Source: Methylobacterium hispanicum
GTDB taxonomy: Bacteria > Pseudomonadota > Alphaproteobacteria > Rhizobiales > Beijerinckiaceae
Direction: 5' to 3'
Assembly: GCF_022179285.1 (NCBI RefSeq)
Contig: NZ_BPQO01000014.1
Location: 96,868 to 160,867, forward strand
DNA length: 64,000 nucleotides
Positions within the stretch are counted from its first letter, which is position 1. The number at the start of each line of letters is the position of its first letter. Below the pieces are notes generated by a model. It was not told the DNA's origin. It made no database searches and was given only the letters and a program-made list of their open reading frames with translations. The translations under genes were made by a program, and so were the position numbers. Below are positions 51,510 through 60,226 of the stretch, piece by piece.

Positions 51510-52439
51510 ATGACCGCACCCGTCACCGCCGCCTCCGTCGCCCTCGACGGCGCCGTGCCCACCGCCGCCCCGGTCGCCGAGGCCGAGGTCTTCGTGCCCT
51601 CCCGCGGCTTCTGGGGCCATGTCGGCCACCGGCTGATGCGCGATCCCGTCGCCATGGCGGCGGGCGCCGTGATCCTGGCGATCGTGCTGGTGGCGATCTT
51701 CGCGCCCTGGATCACGCCGATGGACCCCTACAAGGGCTCCATGCTGCGCCGCCTCAAGCCCGTGGGCGATGCCACCTACTGGCTCGGCTCGGACGAGCTC
51801 GGCCGCGACATGATCAGCCGCCTGATGGTGGGGGCCCGCCTCTCGCTCTTCATGGGCGTCACGCCCGTGCTGATCGCCTTCGCGATCGGCTCCTCGATCG
51901 GGATCCTGGCCGGCTACGTCGGCGGCTGGACCAACACGATCCTGATGCGCACCATCGACGTGTTCTTCGCCTTCCCGTCGGTGCTGCTCGCCATCGCGCT
52001 GTCGGGCGCACTGGGGGCGGGCATCTTCAACGCCATCGTCTCGCTGACCTGCGTGTTCGTGCCCCAGATCGCCCGCGTCGCCGAGAGCGTGACGACCGGC
52101 ATCCGCCGGCGCGACTACATCGACGCCGCCAAACTCTCCGGCGCCTCGGCCTTCACCATCATGCGGGTGCAGGTGCTCGGCAACGTGGTCGGGCCGATCT
52201 TCGTGTACTCCACGTCGCTGATCAGCGTGTCGATGATCCTGGCCTCGGGCCTCTCCTTCCTCGGCCTCGGCGTGCGCCCGCCCGAGCCCGAATGGGGCCT
52301 GATGCTCAATACCCTGCGCACCGCGATCTACGTGAACCCGATGGTCGCGGCGCTGCCGGGGCTCGCGATCTTCATCGTCTCGATCTCGTTCAACCTGTTC
52401 TCGGACGGCCTGCGGACGGCCATGGAGATCCGCCAGTGA
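51510..52439 (+). CDS. ABC transporter permease, DppC-like
   Basis: 309 residues. A cytoplasmic N-terminal tail precedes 'DPVAMAAGAVILAIVLVAIFAPWITP'. Then 'LGSDELGRDMISRLMVGARLSLFMG' and the EAA-loop 'DAAKLSGASAFTIMRVQVLGNVVGP' identify DppC. It ends 'FNLFSDGLRTAMEIRQ'. ATG 51510 follows GAGGAGA. Its TGA overlaps the GTG of the ATPase gene. Confidence 0.94.
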   Translation: MTAPVTAASVALDGAVPTAAPVAEAEVFVPSRGFWGHVGHRLMRDPVAMAAGAVILAIVLVAIFAPWITPMDPYKGSMLRRLKPVGDATYWLGSDELGRDMISRLMVGARLSLFMGVTPVLIAFAIGSSIGILAGYVGGWTNTILMRTIDVFFAFPSVLLAIALSGALGAGIFNAIVSLTCVFVPQIARVAESVTTGIRRRDYIDAAKLSGASAFTIMRVQVLGNVVGPIFVYSTSLISVSMILASGLSFLGLGVRPPEPEWGLMLNTLRTAIYVNPMVAALPGLAIFIVSISFNLFSDGLRTAMEIRQ

Positions 52440-53530
52440 GCGTCACGACCCTGTCCCTCCCCCCATCCCCTGCCCTCGCTCAGCCGCTGGCGCGCGCGCC
52501 TGTCGATCCCCGCGACCGCGGCGGCCCGGCGCAGCCGCTCCTCTCGGTCTCCGGGCTCGTCAAGCACTTCCCCGTCCGCAAGGGCAGCGGACCGAAACAG
52601 GTCGTCCGCGCCGTCGACGGAGTCGATTTCGAGACGTTGAAGGGGGAGACGCTGGGCATCGTCGGCGAATCGGGCTGCGGCAAATCCACCACCGCCAAGC
52701 TCCTGATGGGGTTGATCGAGCGCGATTCCGGCGACTTGCTCTTCGACGGCGAGGCGGTCGGCACGCGCGCGCTCCCCTGGCGGGCCTATCGGCGCCAGGT
52801 CCAGATGGTGTTCCAGGATTCCTACGCCTCGCTCAACCCGCGCATGACGGTCGAGGCCTCGATCGCCTTCGGCCCGAAGGTCAACGGCGTGCCGGGCCGT
52901 CAGGCCGTCGAGCGGGCCCGGGCGCTCCTCGCCCGCGTCGGCCTGGAGCCGAAGCGTTTCGCCGCGCGCTACCCGCACGAACTGTCCGGCGGCCAGCGCC
53001 AGCGCGTGAACATCGCCCGCGCGCTCGCGCTCGAACCGCGCCTCGTCCTCCTCGACGAGGCGGTCTCGGCACTCGACAAGTCGGTCGAGGCGCAGGTCCT
53101 GAACCTGCTGCTCGACCTCAAGGCCGAGTTCGGGCTGACCTACATCTTCATCAGCCACGACCTGAACGTGGTGCGCTTCATCTCGGACCGCGTGATGGTG
53201 ATGTATCTCGGCCGCGTCGCCGAGATCGGCCCCTCCGACACGGTGCTGGCCGAGCCCGCCCACCCCTACGCGCACGCGCTGCTCCACGCCATGCCGTCGC
53301 TCGATCCCGACAACCGCACCCAGGAGGCGCTGCTCGCGGGCGATCCGCCGAACCCGATCGACCCGCCCTCCGGCTGCCGCTTCCACCCGCGCTGCCGCCT
53401 CGTCGCCCCGGTCTGCTCGGGCAAGGAACCGCCCCTCGATGCGGTGGGCCCCGCCCACCGCGCCGCCTGCCTCGCGCGCCAGCCCGGCTCCGGCCACCCG
53501 GACGCGCCCTCCGTCCAGGCTGCCGCATGA
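52436..53530 (+). CDS. ABC transporter ATPase, DppF-like
   Basis: 364 residues. Walker A GESGCGKST near residue 80, Q-loop 'MVFQDSYASLNPRM', signature LSGGQRQRV, Walker B 'LVLLDEAVSALDKSV' and H-loop 'IFISHDLNVV' are all present. The C-terminal cysteine cluster 'GCRFHPRCRLVAPVCS' is the oligopeptide-ATPase domain, which in this family can bind an iron-sulfur cluster. Starts at GTG in a GTGA overlap with the permease stop. Unusually, the DppF-like ATPase precedes the DppD-like one. Confidence 0.93.
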   Translation: MSVTTLSLPPSPALAQPLARAPVDPRDRGGPAQPLLSVSGLVKHFPVRKGSGPKQVVRAVDGVDFETLKGETLGIVGESGCGKSTTAKLLMGLIERDSGDLLFDGEAVGTRALPWRAYRRQVQMVFQDSYASLNPRMTVEASIAFGPKVNGVPGRQAVERARALLARVGLEPKRFAARYPHELSGGQRQRVNIARALALEPRLVLLDEAVSALDKSVEAQVLNLLLDLKAEFGLTYIFISHDLNVVRFISDRVMVMYLGRVAEIGPSDTVLAEPAHPYAHALLHAMPSLDPDNRTQEALLAGDPPNPIDPPSGCRFHPRCRLVAPVCSGKEPPLDAVGPAHRAACLARQPGSGHPDAPSVQAAA

Positions 53531-54561
53531 GCGCGGGAGAGACGAGCATGACCGACACCCCCGCCGTGATGCTGAGGGACCTGAAGGTCGCCTTCGGCAA
53601 GGTCCAGGTGGTCGATGGGGTCGACCTGACGCTGGAGCGCGGCCAAGCCATGGCGCTGATCGGCGAATCGGGCTCCGGCAAGAGCGTGACGCTGCGCGCC
53701 ATCCTGCGCCTCTTTCCCGAGGGGCGTAGCCGGATCACCGGCACGGTCGCGGTCGGCGGCCGCGATGTGCTGGGCCTCTCCAAGCGCGAGCTGGCCGACT
53801 ACCGCGGCCGCGAGGTCTCGATGATCTTCCAGGAGCCGCTGCTCGCCTTCGACCCGGTCTACACGGTGGGCCGGCAGATCACCGAGGCGATCCTGCGCCA
53901 CGAGGGGGTCTCGCAGGCGGAGGCCCGAGCCCGGGCCCTCGCGCTGTTCGAGCGGGTGCGCATCCCGAGCCCGGAGCGGCGGCTCGACAACTTCCCGCAC
54001 GAGATGTCGGGCGGCATGCGCCAGCGCGCGATGATCGCCCTGGCGCTGGCCTGCCGGCCTCAGGTGCTGCTTGCCGACGAGCCGACCACGGCGCTCGACG
54101 CCACGGTGCAGATCCAGATCCTGCTGCTGCTGCGCGAGTTGCAGCGCGACCTGGGCCTCTCGATCATCCTGGTCACGCACGATCTCGGCGCGGCGGTCGA
54201 GGTCGCCGACCGGATCAGCGTGATGTATGCGGGCCATATCGTGGAGACCGGCTCGGCCCGGCAGATCGTGCGCGACCCCCACCACCCCTACACGGTCGGC
54301 CTGCTGCGCAGCCGCGCCGAGGGGGCGATGGACCGCGGCGGACGGCTCCAGACGATCCCCGGCAGTCCGCCGGACCTCGCGAACCGCCCGGCCGGCTGCC
54401 CTTTCGCGCCGCGCTGCTTCCTGGCCGAGGAGCGCTGCCGCCGCGAGCGCCCGCCGCTCGGCGCCGTCGGCGACGGCCATCAGGCCGCCTGCTGGCGCGC
54501 GGAGGAGGCCGCTTCCGCCTTCAAGGACGGACAAATCCGGGGCGCGCTCGAGAGCGCGTGA
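53527..54561 (+). CDS. ABC transporter ATPase, DppD-like
   Basis: 344 residues. Walker A GESGSGKSV near residue 45, Q-loop 'MIFQEPLLAFDPVYTV', signature MSGGMRQRA, Walker B 'VLLADEPTTALDATVQ' and H-loop 'ILVTHDLGAAVEVADR'. The oligopeptide C-terminal cysteines 'GCPFAPRCFLAEERC' follow. ATGA overlap with the preceding gene. A second ATG at 53548 is also plausible. It ends the transporter operon, 162 bases before the SGNH hydrolase. Confidence 0.93.
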   Translation: MSAGETSMTDTPAVMLRDLKVAFGKVQVVDGVDLTLERGQAMALIGESGSGKSVTLRAILRLFPEGRSRITGTVAVGGRDVLGLSKRELADYRGREVSMIFQEPLLAFDPVYTVGRQITEAILRHEGVSQAEARARALALFERVRIPSPERRLDNFPHEMSGGMRQRAMIALALACRPQVLLADEPTTALDATVQIQILLLLRELQRDLGLSIILVTHDLGAAVEVADRISVMYAGHIVETGSARQIVRDPHHPYTVGLLRSRAEGAMDRGGRLQTIPGSPPDLANRPAGCPFAPRCFLAEERCRRERPPLGAVGDGHQAACWRAEEAASAFKDGQIRGALESA

Positions 54562-54723
54562 TCCCGCACGCGCCGTTCCTGTGGATCACAGGGAGGGCGC
54601 GTGTGGCACGCTTCATTCCAGCCTTAATTTTGAGTTACGAATCGACCCGGGATTTGAGTGTCGGGCGGAACCCGGTCTTCCGGGGCCGCACTGCACTCTC
54701 TATCTGCCTCGAACGACAGATTC

Positions 54724-55551
54724 ATGGTTCCGGTCGTGCCAGCCTTCACCCGTCTCCGCGCCGCCACGAAGTCCGCCCGCACGCTCGCCCTTCTCGCGGG
54801 CCTGATGGTGGTCCCGTCCGCCGTGCTGGCCTACGCCGACCTGCTCCCGGCCCCGCTCAACCTCGACGTCCTGGGCCTCGGCTCAGACGAGCAGCCGGAC
54901 CTGCCCCACGTCGCCCGCCAGATCGCCATCGGCGCGCCGCTGCGCATCGTCGCCTTCGGCTCCTCCTCGACGGAGGGCATCGGCGCCAGCAGCCCGACCA
55001 AGGCCTACCCGCCGCTGCTCGAAGCCTCGCTGCGCAAGCTCTACCCGCAGCTCGGCGGCGTCACGGTGCTCAACCGCGGCATCGGCGGCGAGCACGTGGA
55101 CGACATGCTCAAGCGCCTGGACCGGGACGTGATCGCTGCCGAACCCCAGCTCGTGATCTGGCAGACCGGCAGCAACGATCCGCTGCGCGGCGTCTCCCTC
55201 GACCACTTTCGCGAGGCCACGGTCGGCGCCGTCAAGCGCCTGCAAGAGGCCGGCATCGACGTGGTGCTGATGGAGCCGCAATGGTGCCCGGCGCTCGACG
55301 CCACGCCCGGCTCCTACCGCTTCCGCGACGCGGTCCGCGAGATCGGCGACGAGCTCGGCGTGCCGGTGATCCGCCGCGCCGACCTGATGCAGGACTGGAT
55401 CCGCGAGGGGAAGCTGACCCGCAAGCAGCTCTTCGCGGCGGACGGCCTGCACATGGCCGACGGCGGCTACGCGCTGCTCGCCCAGGCGGCCGCGGCCGCG
55501 ATCGTCGAGGATTCGGGCCGCGTCAGCGTCGCCGAGGCCGTGGCGGAGTAA
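54724..55551 (+). CDS. SGNH/GDSL-type hydrolase, exported
   Basis: 275 residues. A signal-like segment at about 25-42 (LALLAGLMVVPSAVLAYA) follows a basic N-terminus. SGNH blocks: 'RIVAFGSSSTEGIGASS' (catalytic serine; GSSST replaces GDS), 'NRGIGGEHVDDML' (glycine), 'VIWQTGSNDPLRG' (asparagine) and 'AADGLHMADGGYALLA' (aspartate and histidine). Likely an esterase or deacetylase acting outside the cytoplasm. It follows the ABC operon but may have its own promoter. Confidence 0.85.
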   Translation: MVPVVPAFTRLRAATKSARTLALLAGLMVVPSAVLAYADLLPAPLNLDVLGLGSDEQPDLPHVARQIAIGAPLRIVAFGSSSTEGIGASSPTKAYPPLLEASLRKLYPQLGGVTVLNRGIGGEHVDDMLKRLDRDVIAAEPQLVIWQTGSNDPLRGVSLDHFREATVGAVKRLQEAGIDVVLMEPQWCPALDATPGSYRFRDAVREIGDELGVPVIRRADLMQDWIREGKLTRKQLFAADGLHMADGGYALLAQAAAAAIVEDSGRVSVAEAVAE

Positions 55552-55568
55552 GGGCGCTCCCGCCGCGC

Positions 55569-55598
55569 TCCCCCCTCCCCCCTCTGCGGGGGAGGGAG
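55569..55598. terminator. Palindromic hairpin between convergent genes
   Basis: CCTCCCCCCTCTGCGGGGGAGG stem between the SGNH hydrolase and urtE, one of the repeat family also seen at 9222 and 16615. Confidence 0.5.
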
Positions 55599-55622
55599 AA
55601 GTGCGGGCCGTCCGGTCTCGCC

Positions 55623-56318
55623 TCAAACCGACAGCCAGCGCAGCACCTGGGCCTCGTCCATGTCGGCCCGCGGCCCCGCATCGACCACCTGCCCGCGGTC
55701 CATCACCGCGTAGCTGTCGCAGAGGTCGCGCGCCCACTCGAAATACTGCTCCACCAGCACGATCGCCATCTCGCCCTTGGCCCGGAGATAGGTGATGGCC
55801 CGGCCGATATCCTTGATGATCGAGGGCTGGATGCCCTCGGTCGGCTCGTCGAGGACGAGGAGCTTCGGCCGCGTCACCAGGGCCCGCGCGATGGCGAGCT
55901 GCTGCTGCTGGCCGCCCGAGAGGTCGCCGCCGCGCCGGTGCAGCATGTCCTTCAGCACCGGGAACAGGTCGTAGATCTCGCCCGGCACGTAGCGGTCGGC
56001 CCGCTTGCAGGGGGAGAAGCCCGTCTCGAGGTTCTCCTTTACGGTGAGCAGGGGGAAGATCTCGCGGCCCTGCGGCACGAAGGCGACGCCCGCCCGCGCC
56101 CGGTCGTAGGGGGCGAGGCCCGACAGCACCGTGTCGCCGAGGCGGATCGAGCCCTTGGCGATCGGCTGCTGGCCGACGATGGCGCGCATCAGCGAGGTCT
56201 TGCCGACGCCGTTGCGGCCGAGCACGGCCGTGACGCGGCCGGGCTCCGCGGTGAGCGAGACGCCGCGCAGGGCCTTGGCGGCCCCGTAGTACAGATCGAT
56301 GGAGTCGACCGTCAGCAT
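55623..56318 (-). CDS. urtE: Urea ABC transporter ATPase UrtE
   Basis: 231 residues of the LivF type. 'VDSIDLYYGAAKALRGVSLT' at the N-terminus, Walker A LGRNGVGKT near residue 35, signature LSGGQQQQLAIARAL, Walker B 'LLVLDEPTEGIQPSIIKDI' typical of UrtE, and H-loop 'VLVEQYFEWARDL'. It powers urea uptake with UrtD. It is separated from urtD by 202 bases holding two palindromic repeats, an unusual break in this operon. Confidence 0.95.
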   Translation of the reverse strand: MLTVDSIDLYYGAAKALRGVSLTAEPGRVTAVLGRNGVGKTSLMRAIVGQQPIAKGSIRLGDTVLSGLAPYDRARAGVAFVPQGREIFPLLTVKENLETGFSPCKRADRYVPGEIYDLFPVLKDMLHRRGGDLSGGQQQQLAIARALVTRPKLLVLDEPTEGIQPSIIKDIGRAITYLRAKGEMAIVLVEQYFEWARDLCDSYAVMDRGQVVDAGPRADMDEAQVLRWLSV

Positions 56319-56345
56319 CGGTTGTCAGCCCGTTCCATGCAAATC

Positions 56346-56494
56346 CGGGGATCCCAAAGGGCCTCAGGCCCTTTGGCGGGGTCCGGGGCGCGCAGCCCCG
56401 GGTGGGAAGCCCTCTGCCCGGCACAGCCGGACAGAGGGCTTCGCCGCAGGGCTCTGCCCTGCACCCGCGAAAGGTCTCGACCTTTCGAAACCAT
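56346..56494. repeat. Two palindromic repeats between urtD and urtE
   Basis: 56346-56400 repeats the purN-end element (AAAGGGCCTCAGGCCCTTT and GGGGCGCGCAGCCCC). 56438-56494 repeats the guaD-end element inverted (GCAGGGCTCTGCCCTGC and GAAAGGTCTCGACCTTTC). Both are inserted inside the urt operon. Confidence 0.65.
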
Positions 56495-56520
56495 GACTTG
56501 GCAGGGCGCCGGCACGGTGC

Positions 56521-57348
56521 TCAGCGCCCCAGATAGACTTCGACCACCCGCGGGTCGGCCGAGACCGCGTCGATCGAGCCCTCGGCCAGCACCGCGCCCT
56601 CGTGCAGGCAGGTGACGCGGCACTGGAGCGCGCGCACGAAGTGCATGTCGTGCTCCACCACGATCACCGCGTGGTCACGGGCGATCTCGCGGAGCAGCGT
56701 CGCGGTCTCGGCGGTCTCGGCATCGGTCATGCCGGCCACCGGCTCGTCCACCAGCAGGAGCTTGGGGTCCTGGGCCAGCAGCATGCCGATCTCCAGCCAC
56801 TGCTTCTGTCCGTGCGAGAGATCGGCGGCCGGCCTCCCCCGGTGGGCGATCAGCCCGACCTTCACCAGCAGCGCGTCGATCCGCTCGGCCTCGACCCGGT
56901 TGCGCCAGCCGAACAGCGAGGCCAGCCCCGAGCGCGGACCCTTGAGCGCCAGCAGGACGTTGTCGGCCACCGTGTGGCTCTCGAACACGGTCGGCTTCTG
57001 GAACTTGCGGCCGATGCCGAGGTCGGCGATCGCCGGCTCGTCGAGCTTCGTGAGGTCGTGCACGCCGTCGAAGAGCGCGATGCCCGTATCGGGCCGCGTC
57101 TTGCCGGTGATGCAATCCATCATCGTGGTCTTGCCGGCCCCGTTCGGGCCGATGATCGCCCGCATCTCGCCCCGGTCGAGGGTGAGCGAGAGGCCGCGCA
57201 GCGCCCGGTAGCCGTCGAAGGTCACCCGCAGGTCGTCGAGATAGAGCAGGGCGTCGGTGACGCGCTTGGTCTGGGCCGGGGCGTGGCCGTCGTCGGGCCG
57301 GCCGGTCGCGGTGGCGCTGACCGGCGCCAGGAGGTCGGCATCGCTCAT
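56521..57348 (-). CDS. urtD: Urea ABC transporter ATPase UrtD
   Basis: 275 residues, LivG type. After a 30-residue leader comes 'LYLDDLRVTFDGYRALRGLSL', Walker A IGPNGAGKT near residue 68, 'GIGRKFQKPTVFESHTVADN' (UrtD typical), signature LSHGQKQWLEIGMLL and Walker B 'LLLVDEPVAGMTDAETAET', and H-loop 'IVVEHDMHFVR'. The signature reads LSHGQ as in the UrtD group. Its ATG overlaps the urtC stop by one base. Confidence 0.95.
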   Translation of the reverse strand: MSDADLLAPVSATATGRPDDGHAPAQTKRVTDALLYLDDLRVTFDGYRALRGLSLTLDRGEMRAIIGPNGAGKTTMMDCITGKTRPDTGIALFDGVHDLTKLDEPAIADLGIGRKFQKPTVFESHTVADNVLLALKGPRSGLASLFGWRNRVEAERIDALLVKVGLIAHRGRPAADLSHGQKQWLEIGMLLAQDPKLLLVDEPVAGMTDAETAETATLLREIARDHAVIVVEHDMHFVRALQCRVTCLHEGAVLAEGSIDAVSADPRVVEVYLGR

Positions 57349-58496
57349 CAGCCCTGCCCCTCTTCGGCGAGTTTCGGCGCGATCTCGGGCTCGGGCGGCA
57401 GCTTGGCCTTCGCGCGGGGACTGCCGAAGCGCTCGATCAGGCTGCCGACGATGCCCTTGGGCATGAACAGCGTCACAACGACGAAGAGCGCCCCCAGCGC
57501 GAAGAGCCACGCGTCGGGCATCGCGCCGGTGAGTACGGTCTTGGCATAGTTGACGATGACCGCGCCGAGCGCCGCGCCGACCAGCGTGCCGCGCCCACCG
57601 ACCGCGACCCAGATCACGGCCTCGATGGAGTTGGTGGGCGCGAACTCGCCCGGGTTGATGATGCCGACCTGCGGCACGTAGAGGGCCCCGGCGACGCCCG
57701 CCATCATGGCCGAGACCGTGAAGGCCAGCGTCTTGTAGTGCTCCGGGCGGTAGCCGAGGAAGCGCGTGCGCGGTTCGGCATCCCGCACCGCGATCAGGAT
57801 CTTGCCGTAGGCCGAGACCGTCATGAAGCGGGCGACCAGGTAGCCGAGCGCGAGCGCGATCCCGGTCGCCACGAAGAGCGCCACGCGCGTGCCCTGCGCC
57901 TGGACGGGGAAGCCGAGGATGTCCTTGAAGTCGGTGAGCCCGTTGTTGCCCCCGAGCCCCATGTCGTTGCGGAAGAAGGCCAGCATCAGCGCGAAGGTCA
58001 TCGCCTGCGTGATGATCGACAGGTAGACGCCCGTCACCCGCGAGCGGAAGGCGAGCCAGCCGAACACGAAGGCGAGCAAGCCCGGCACCGCCAGGACCAT
58101 CAGCGCCGCGAAGGCGAAGTGGTCGAAGCCGAGCCAGTACCAGGGCAGTTCCTTGTAGTTCAGGAACACCATGAAGTCGGGCAGGACCGGGTTGCCGTAG
58201 ACGCCGCGCGGGCCGATCTGGCGCATCAGATACATGCCCATCGCGTAGCCGCCGAGCCCGAAGAAGGCGCCGTGGCCGAGCGAGAGGATGCCGCAATAGC
58301 CCCAGACGAGGTCGAGGCTGAGCGCGAGCAGCGCGAAGGCGAGGTACTTGCCGAAGAGCGAGACCAGATAGGTCGGCAGGTGCAGCCCGGACCCCTCGGC
58401 GACCCCGAGGTTCAGGAGCGGCACCACGAGGCAGAAGGCGGCCAGGGCGGCGAGGAAGATCCAGCCCTTGGGGTCGATGAGGCGGGTGCGGGTCAT
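57348..58496 (-). CDS. urtC: Urea ABC transporter permease UrtC
   Basis: 382 residues, LivM type, about ten membrane segments. 'LALSLDLVWGYCGILSLGHGAFFGLGGYAMGMYLM' near residue 55 and 'GNNGLTDFKDILGF' are distinctive. The permease loop 'AVRDAEPRTRFLGYRPEHYKTLAFTVSAMMAGVAGALYVPQVG' follows. Ends with a charged tail. Two bases separate it from urtB. Confidence 0.95.
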   Translation of the reverse strand: MTRTRLIDPKGWIFLAALAAFCLVVPLLNLGVAEGSGLHLPTYLVSLFGKYLAFALLALSLDLVWGYCGILSLGHGAFFGLGGYAMGMYLMRQIGPRGVYGNPVLPDFMVFLNYKELPWYWLGFDHFAFAALMVLAVPGLLAFVFGWLAFRSRVTGVYLSIITQAMTFALMLAFFRNDMGLGGNNGLTDFKDILGFPVQAQGTRVALFVATGIALALGYLVARFMTVSAYGKILIAVRDAEPRTRFLGYRPEHYKTLAFTVSAMMAGVAGALYVPQVGIINPGEFAPTNSIEAVIWVAVGGRGTLVGAALGAVIVNYAKTVLTGAMPDAWLFALGALFVVVTLFMPKGIVGSLIERFGSPRAKAKLPPEPEIAPKLAEEGQG

Positions 58497-58498
58497 GC

Positions 58499-60085
58499 TC
58501 AGGACTCCACCGCCCGGCCCTTGAGCGCGAACAGGCCGCGCGGGCGCTTCTGGATGAACAGGATGATGAAGACGAGGAGCGCGATCTTCGCGAGCACGGC
58601 GCCGAAATACGGCTCGAACAGCTTGTTGGCGACGCCCAGCGTCAGCGCGGCCACCAGCGTGCCCCAGAGGTTGCCGACGCCGCCGAACACCACCACCAGG
58701 AACGAGTCGATGATGTAGCCCTGGCCGAGGTTCGGCGAGACGTTGTCGATCTGCGACAGCGCCACGCCCGCGATGCCGGCGATGCCTGAGCCCAAACCGA
58801 AGGTCATCGCGTCGACCCAAGGGGTACGGATGCCCATGGCGGCGGCCATGCGGCGGTTCTGGGTGACCGCACGGGTCTTCAGGCCGAACGCCGTCTTGCG
58901 CAGCACGAAGAGCAGTCCGAGGAAGACGGCGAGCGAGAACAGCACGATCCAGAGCCGGCCCCAGGTGATCGAGAGGCCGAACAGGTCGAAGGCGCCCGAC
59001 ATGAAGCCCGGCGAGCCGACCTCGCGGTTCGTCGGCCCGAAGATCGAGCGCACGGCCTGCTGCAGGATCAGGCTCACGCCGAAGGTCGCGAGCAGGGTCT
59101 CCAGCGGGCGCCCGTAGAGGAACCGGATGATGCCGCGCTCGATCGCGACGCCGACCGCGCCCGCGACAAGGAAGGCGCACGGGATGCTGATGGCGAGCGA
59201 CCAGTCGAACAGGCCGGGCGCGTGCGCCCGGATCGCGTCCTGCACGAGGTAGGTCGTGTAGGCGCCGAGCATCACCATCTCGCCGTGCGCCATGTTGATG
59301 ATGCCCATCACCCCGAAGGTGATGGCGAGCCCGATCGCGGCGAGCAGCAGCACGGAGCCGAGCGACACGCCGTACCAGACGTTCTGTGCGGCCGCCGCGA
59401 TGGCGAGCCGGGTCTCGACCTGCTGGATGCCGCGGCCGGCGGCCGCCTTCACGGTCTCGTTCGGATCGCTGGCCGCGACGGTGCGCAGGATCGCGATGGC
59501 GTCGCCGTCGCCCCGCGCCTGGATCGACGGCAGGGCGGCGAGCCGCTCGGCGTCCGGCGTGCCGGGCTTAGCCAGCAGCACGGCGGCGCGGGCGGCGGCG
59601 AGCGCGCGCTTCACGCCCGCATCGGATTCCCGGGCGAGCGCCGCGTCGAGCGCGGGGAGCGCCACGGGATCGCGCGCCTTGAAGACCGCGTCGGCCGCCT
59701 CTCGGCGCCGGGCCGCGTCGGGGCTGGCGAGATTGAGCTGACCCTGCGCGGCGTCGAGTGCACGGCGGATCTTGTTGTTGGCGCGGACCGGCTTCAGCCC
59801 CTCGGCCTGGGCCGGCGCACCCGTGCGGGCATCGGCGAGGGCGTCGCCCTGCTTGATGAAGAGCGCCTTGTCGGCGGGTCGGTAGAGCAGCCGGCCCTCG
59901 CCCAGGGCGGAGAGCACCGCGCCCGCGCGCGGGTCGCCGCTCGCGGCGAGCGCGGCGATGCCGGCCTCGATGTCGCCGTAGCTGTCGCTGGCGAGCCGCG
60001 TGTAGGCGTCGGCCGGGACTGCGTCCTGCGCCACGGCCGGCGCGGCAAGGCCGAGCAGAAGCGAGAGGATGATGATGCGGATCAT
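58499..60085 (-). CDS. urtB: Urea ABC transporter permease UrtB
   Basis: 528 residues. A signal peptide (IRIIILSLLLGLAAPAVAQ) and about 200 residues of alanine-rich periplasmic domain come before the LivH-like permease starting near residue 230 ('LGSVLLLAAIGLAITFGVMGIINMAHGEMVMLGAYTTYLVQ'). This long N-terminal domain is normal for UrtB. 'GVSLILQQAVRSIFGPTNREV' and 'ITWGRLWIVLFSLAVF' follow. ATG 60085 opens the signal peptide; the frame upstream is discarded. Confidence 0.94.
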   Translation of the reverse strand: MIRIIILSLLLGLAAPAVAQDAVPADAYTRLASDSYGDIEAGIAALAASGDPRAGAVLSALGEGRLLYRPADKALFIKQGDALADARTGAPAQAEGLKPVRANNKIRRALDAAQGQLNLASPDAARRREAADAVFKARDPVALPALDAALARESDAGVKRALAAARAAVLLAKPGTPDAERLAALPSIQARGDGDAIAILRTVAASDPNETVKAAAGRGIQQVETRLAIAAAAQNVWYGVSLGSVLLLAAIGLAITFGVMGIINMAHGEMVMLGAYTTYLVQDAIRAHAPGLFDWSLAISIPCAFLVAGAVGVAIERGIIRFLYGRPLETLLATFGVSLILQQAVRSIFGPTNREVGSPGFMSGAFDLFGLSITWGRLWIVLFSLAVFLGLLFVLRKTAFGLKTRAVTQNRRMAAAMGIRTPWVDAMTFGLGSGIAGIAGVALSQIDNVSPNLGQGYIIDSFLVVVFGGVGNLWGTLVAALTLGVANKLFEPYFGAVLAKIALLVFIILFIQKRPRGLFALKGRAVES

Positions 60086-60226
60086 GGAACTCGGGTCCCC
60101 GCGGTCGCGCCGACACGCGCCGTCTCGGAGGGATCTGCAGATGTGCGGTGCGTCCGGCATCACGGCGTCATCCCGGATCCGCCAGGGCGGGCCCGGGATG
60201 GCACCAGCGCTATCGAAGGCTTCGGC

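Noticed and set aside
54604..54619. Sigma-54-like TGGCACG before the SGNH hydrolase gene
   Set aside because: The -24 half is perfect but the -12 half reads ATTCC and lacks the essential GC, so it is not called a promoter.
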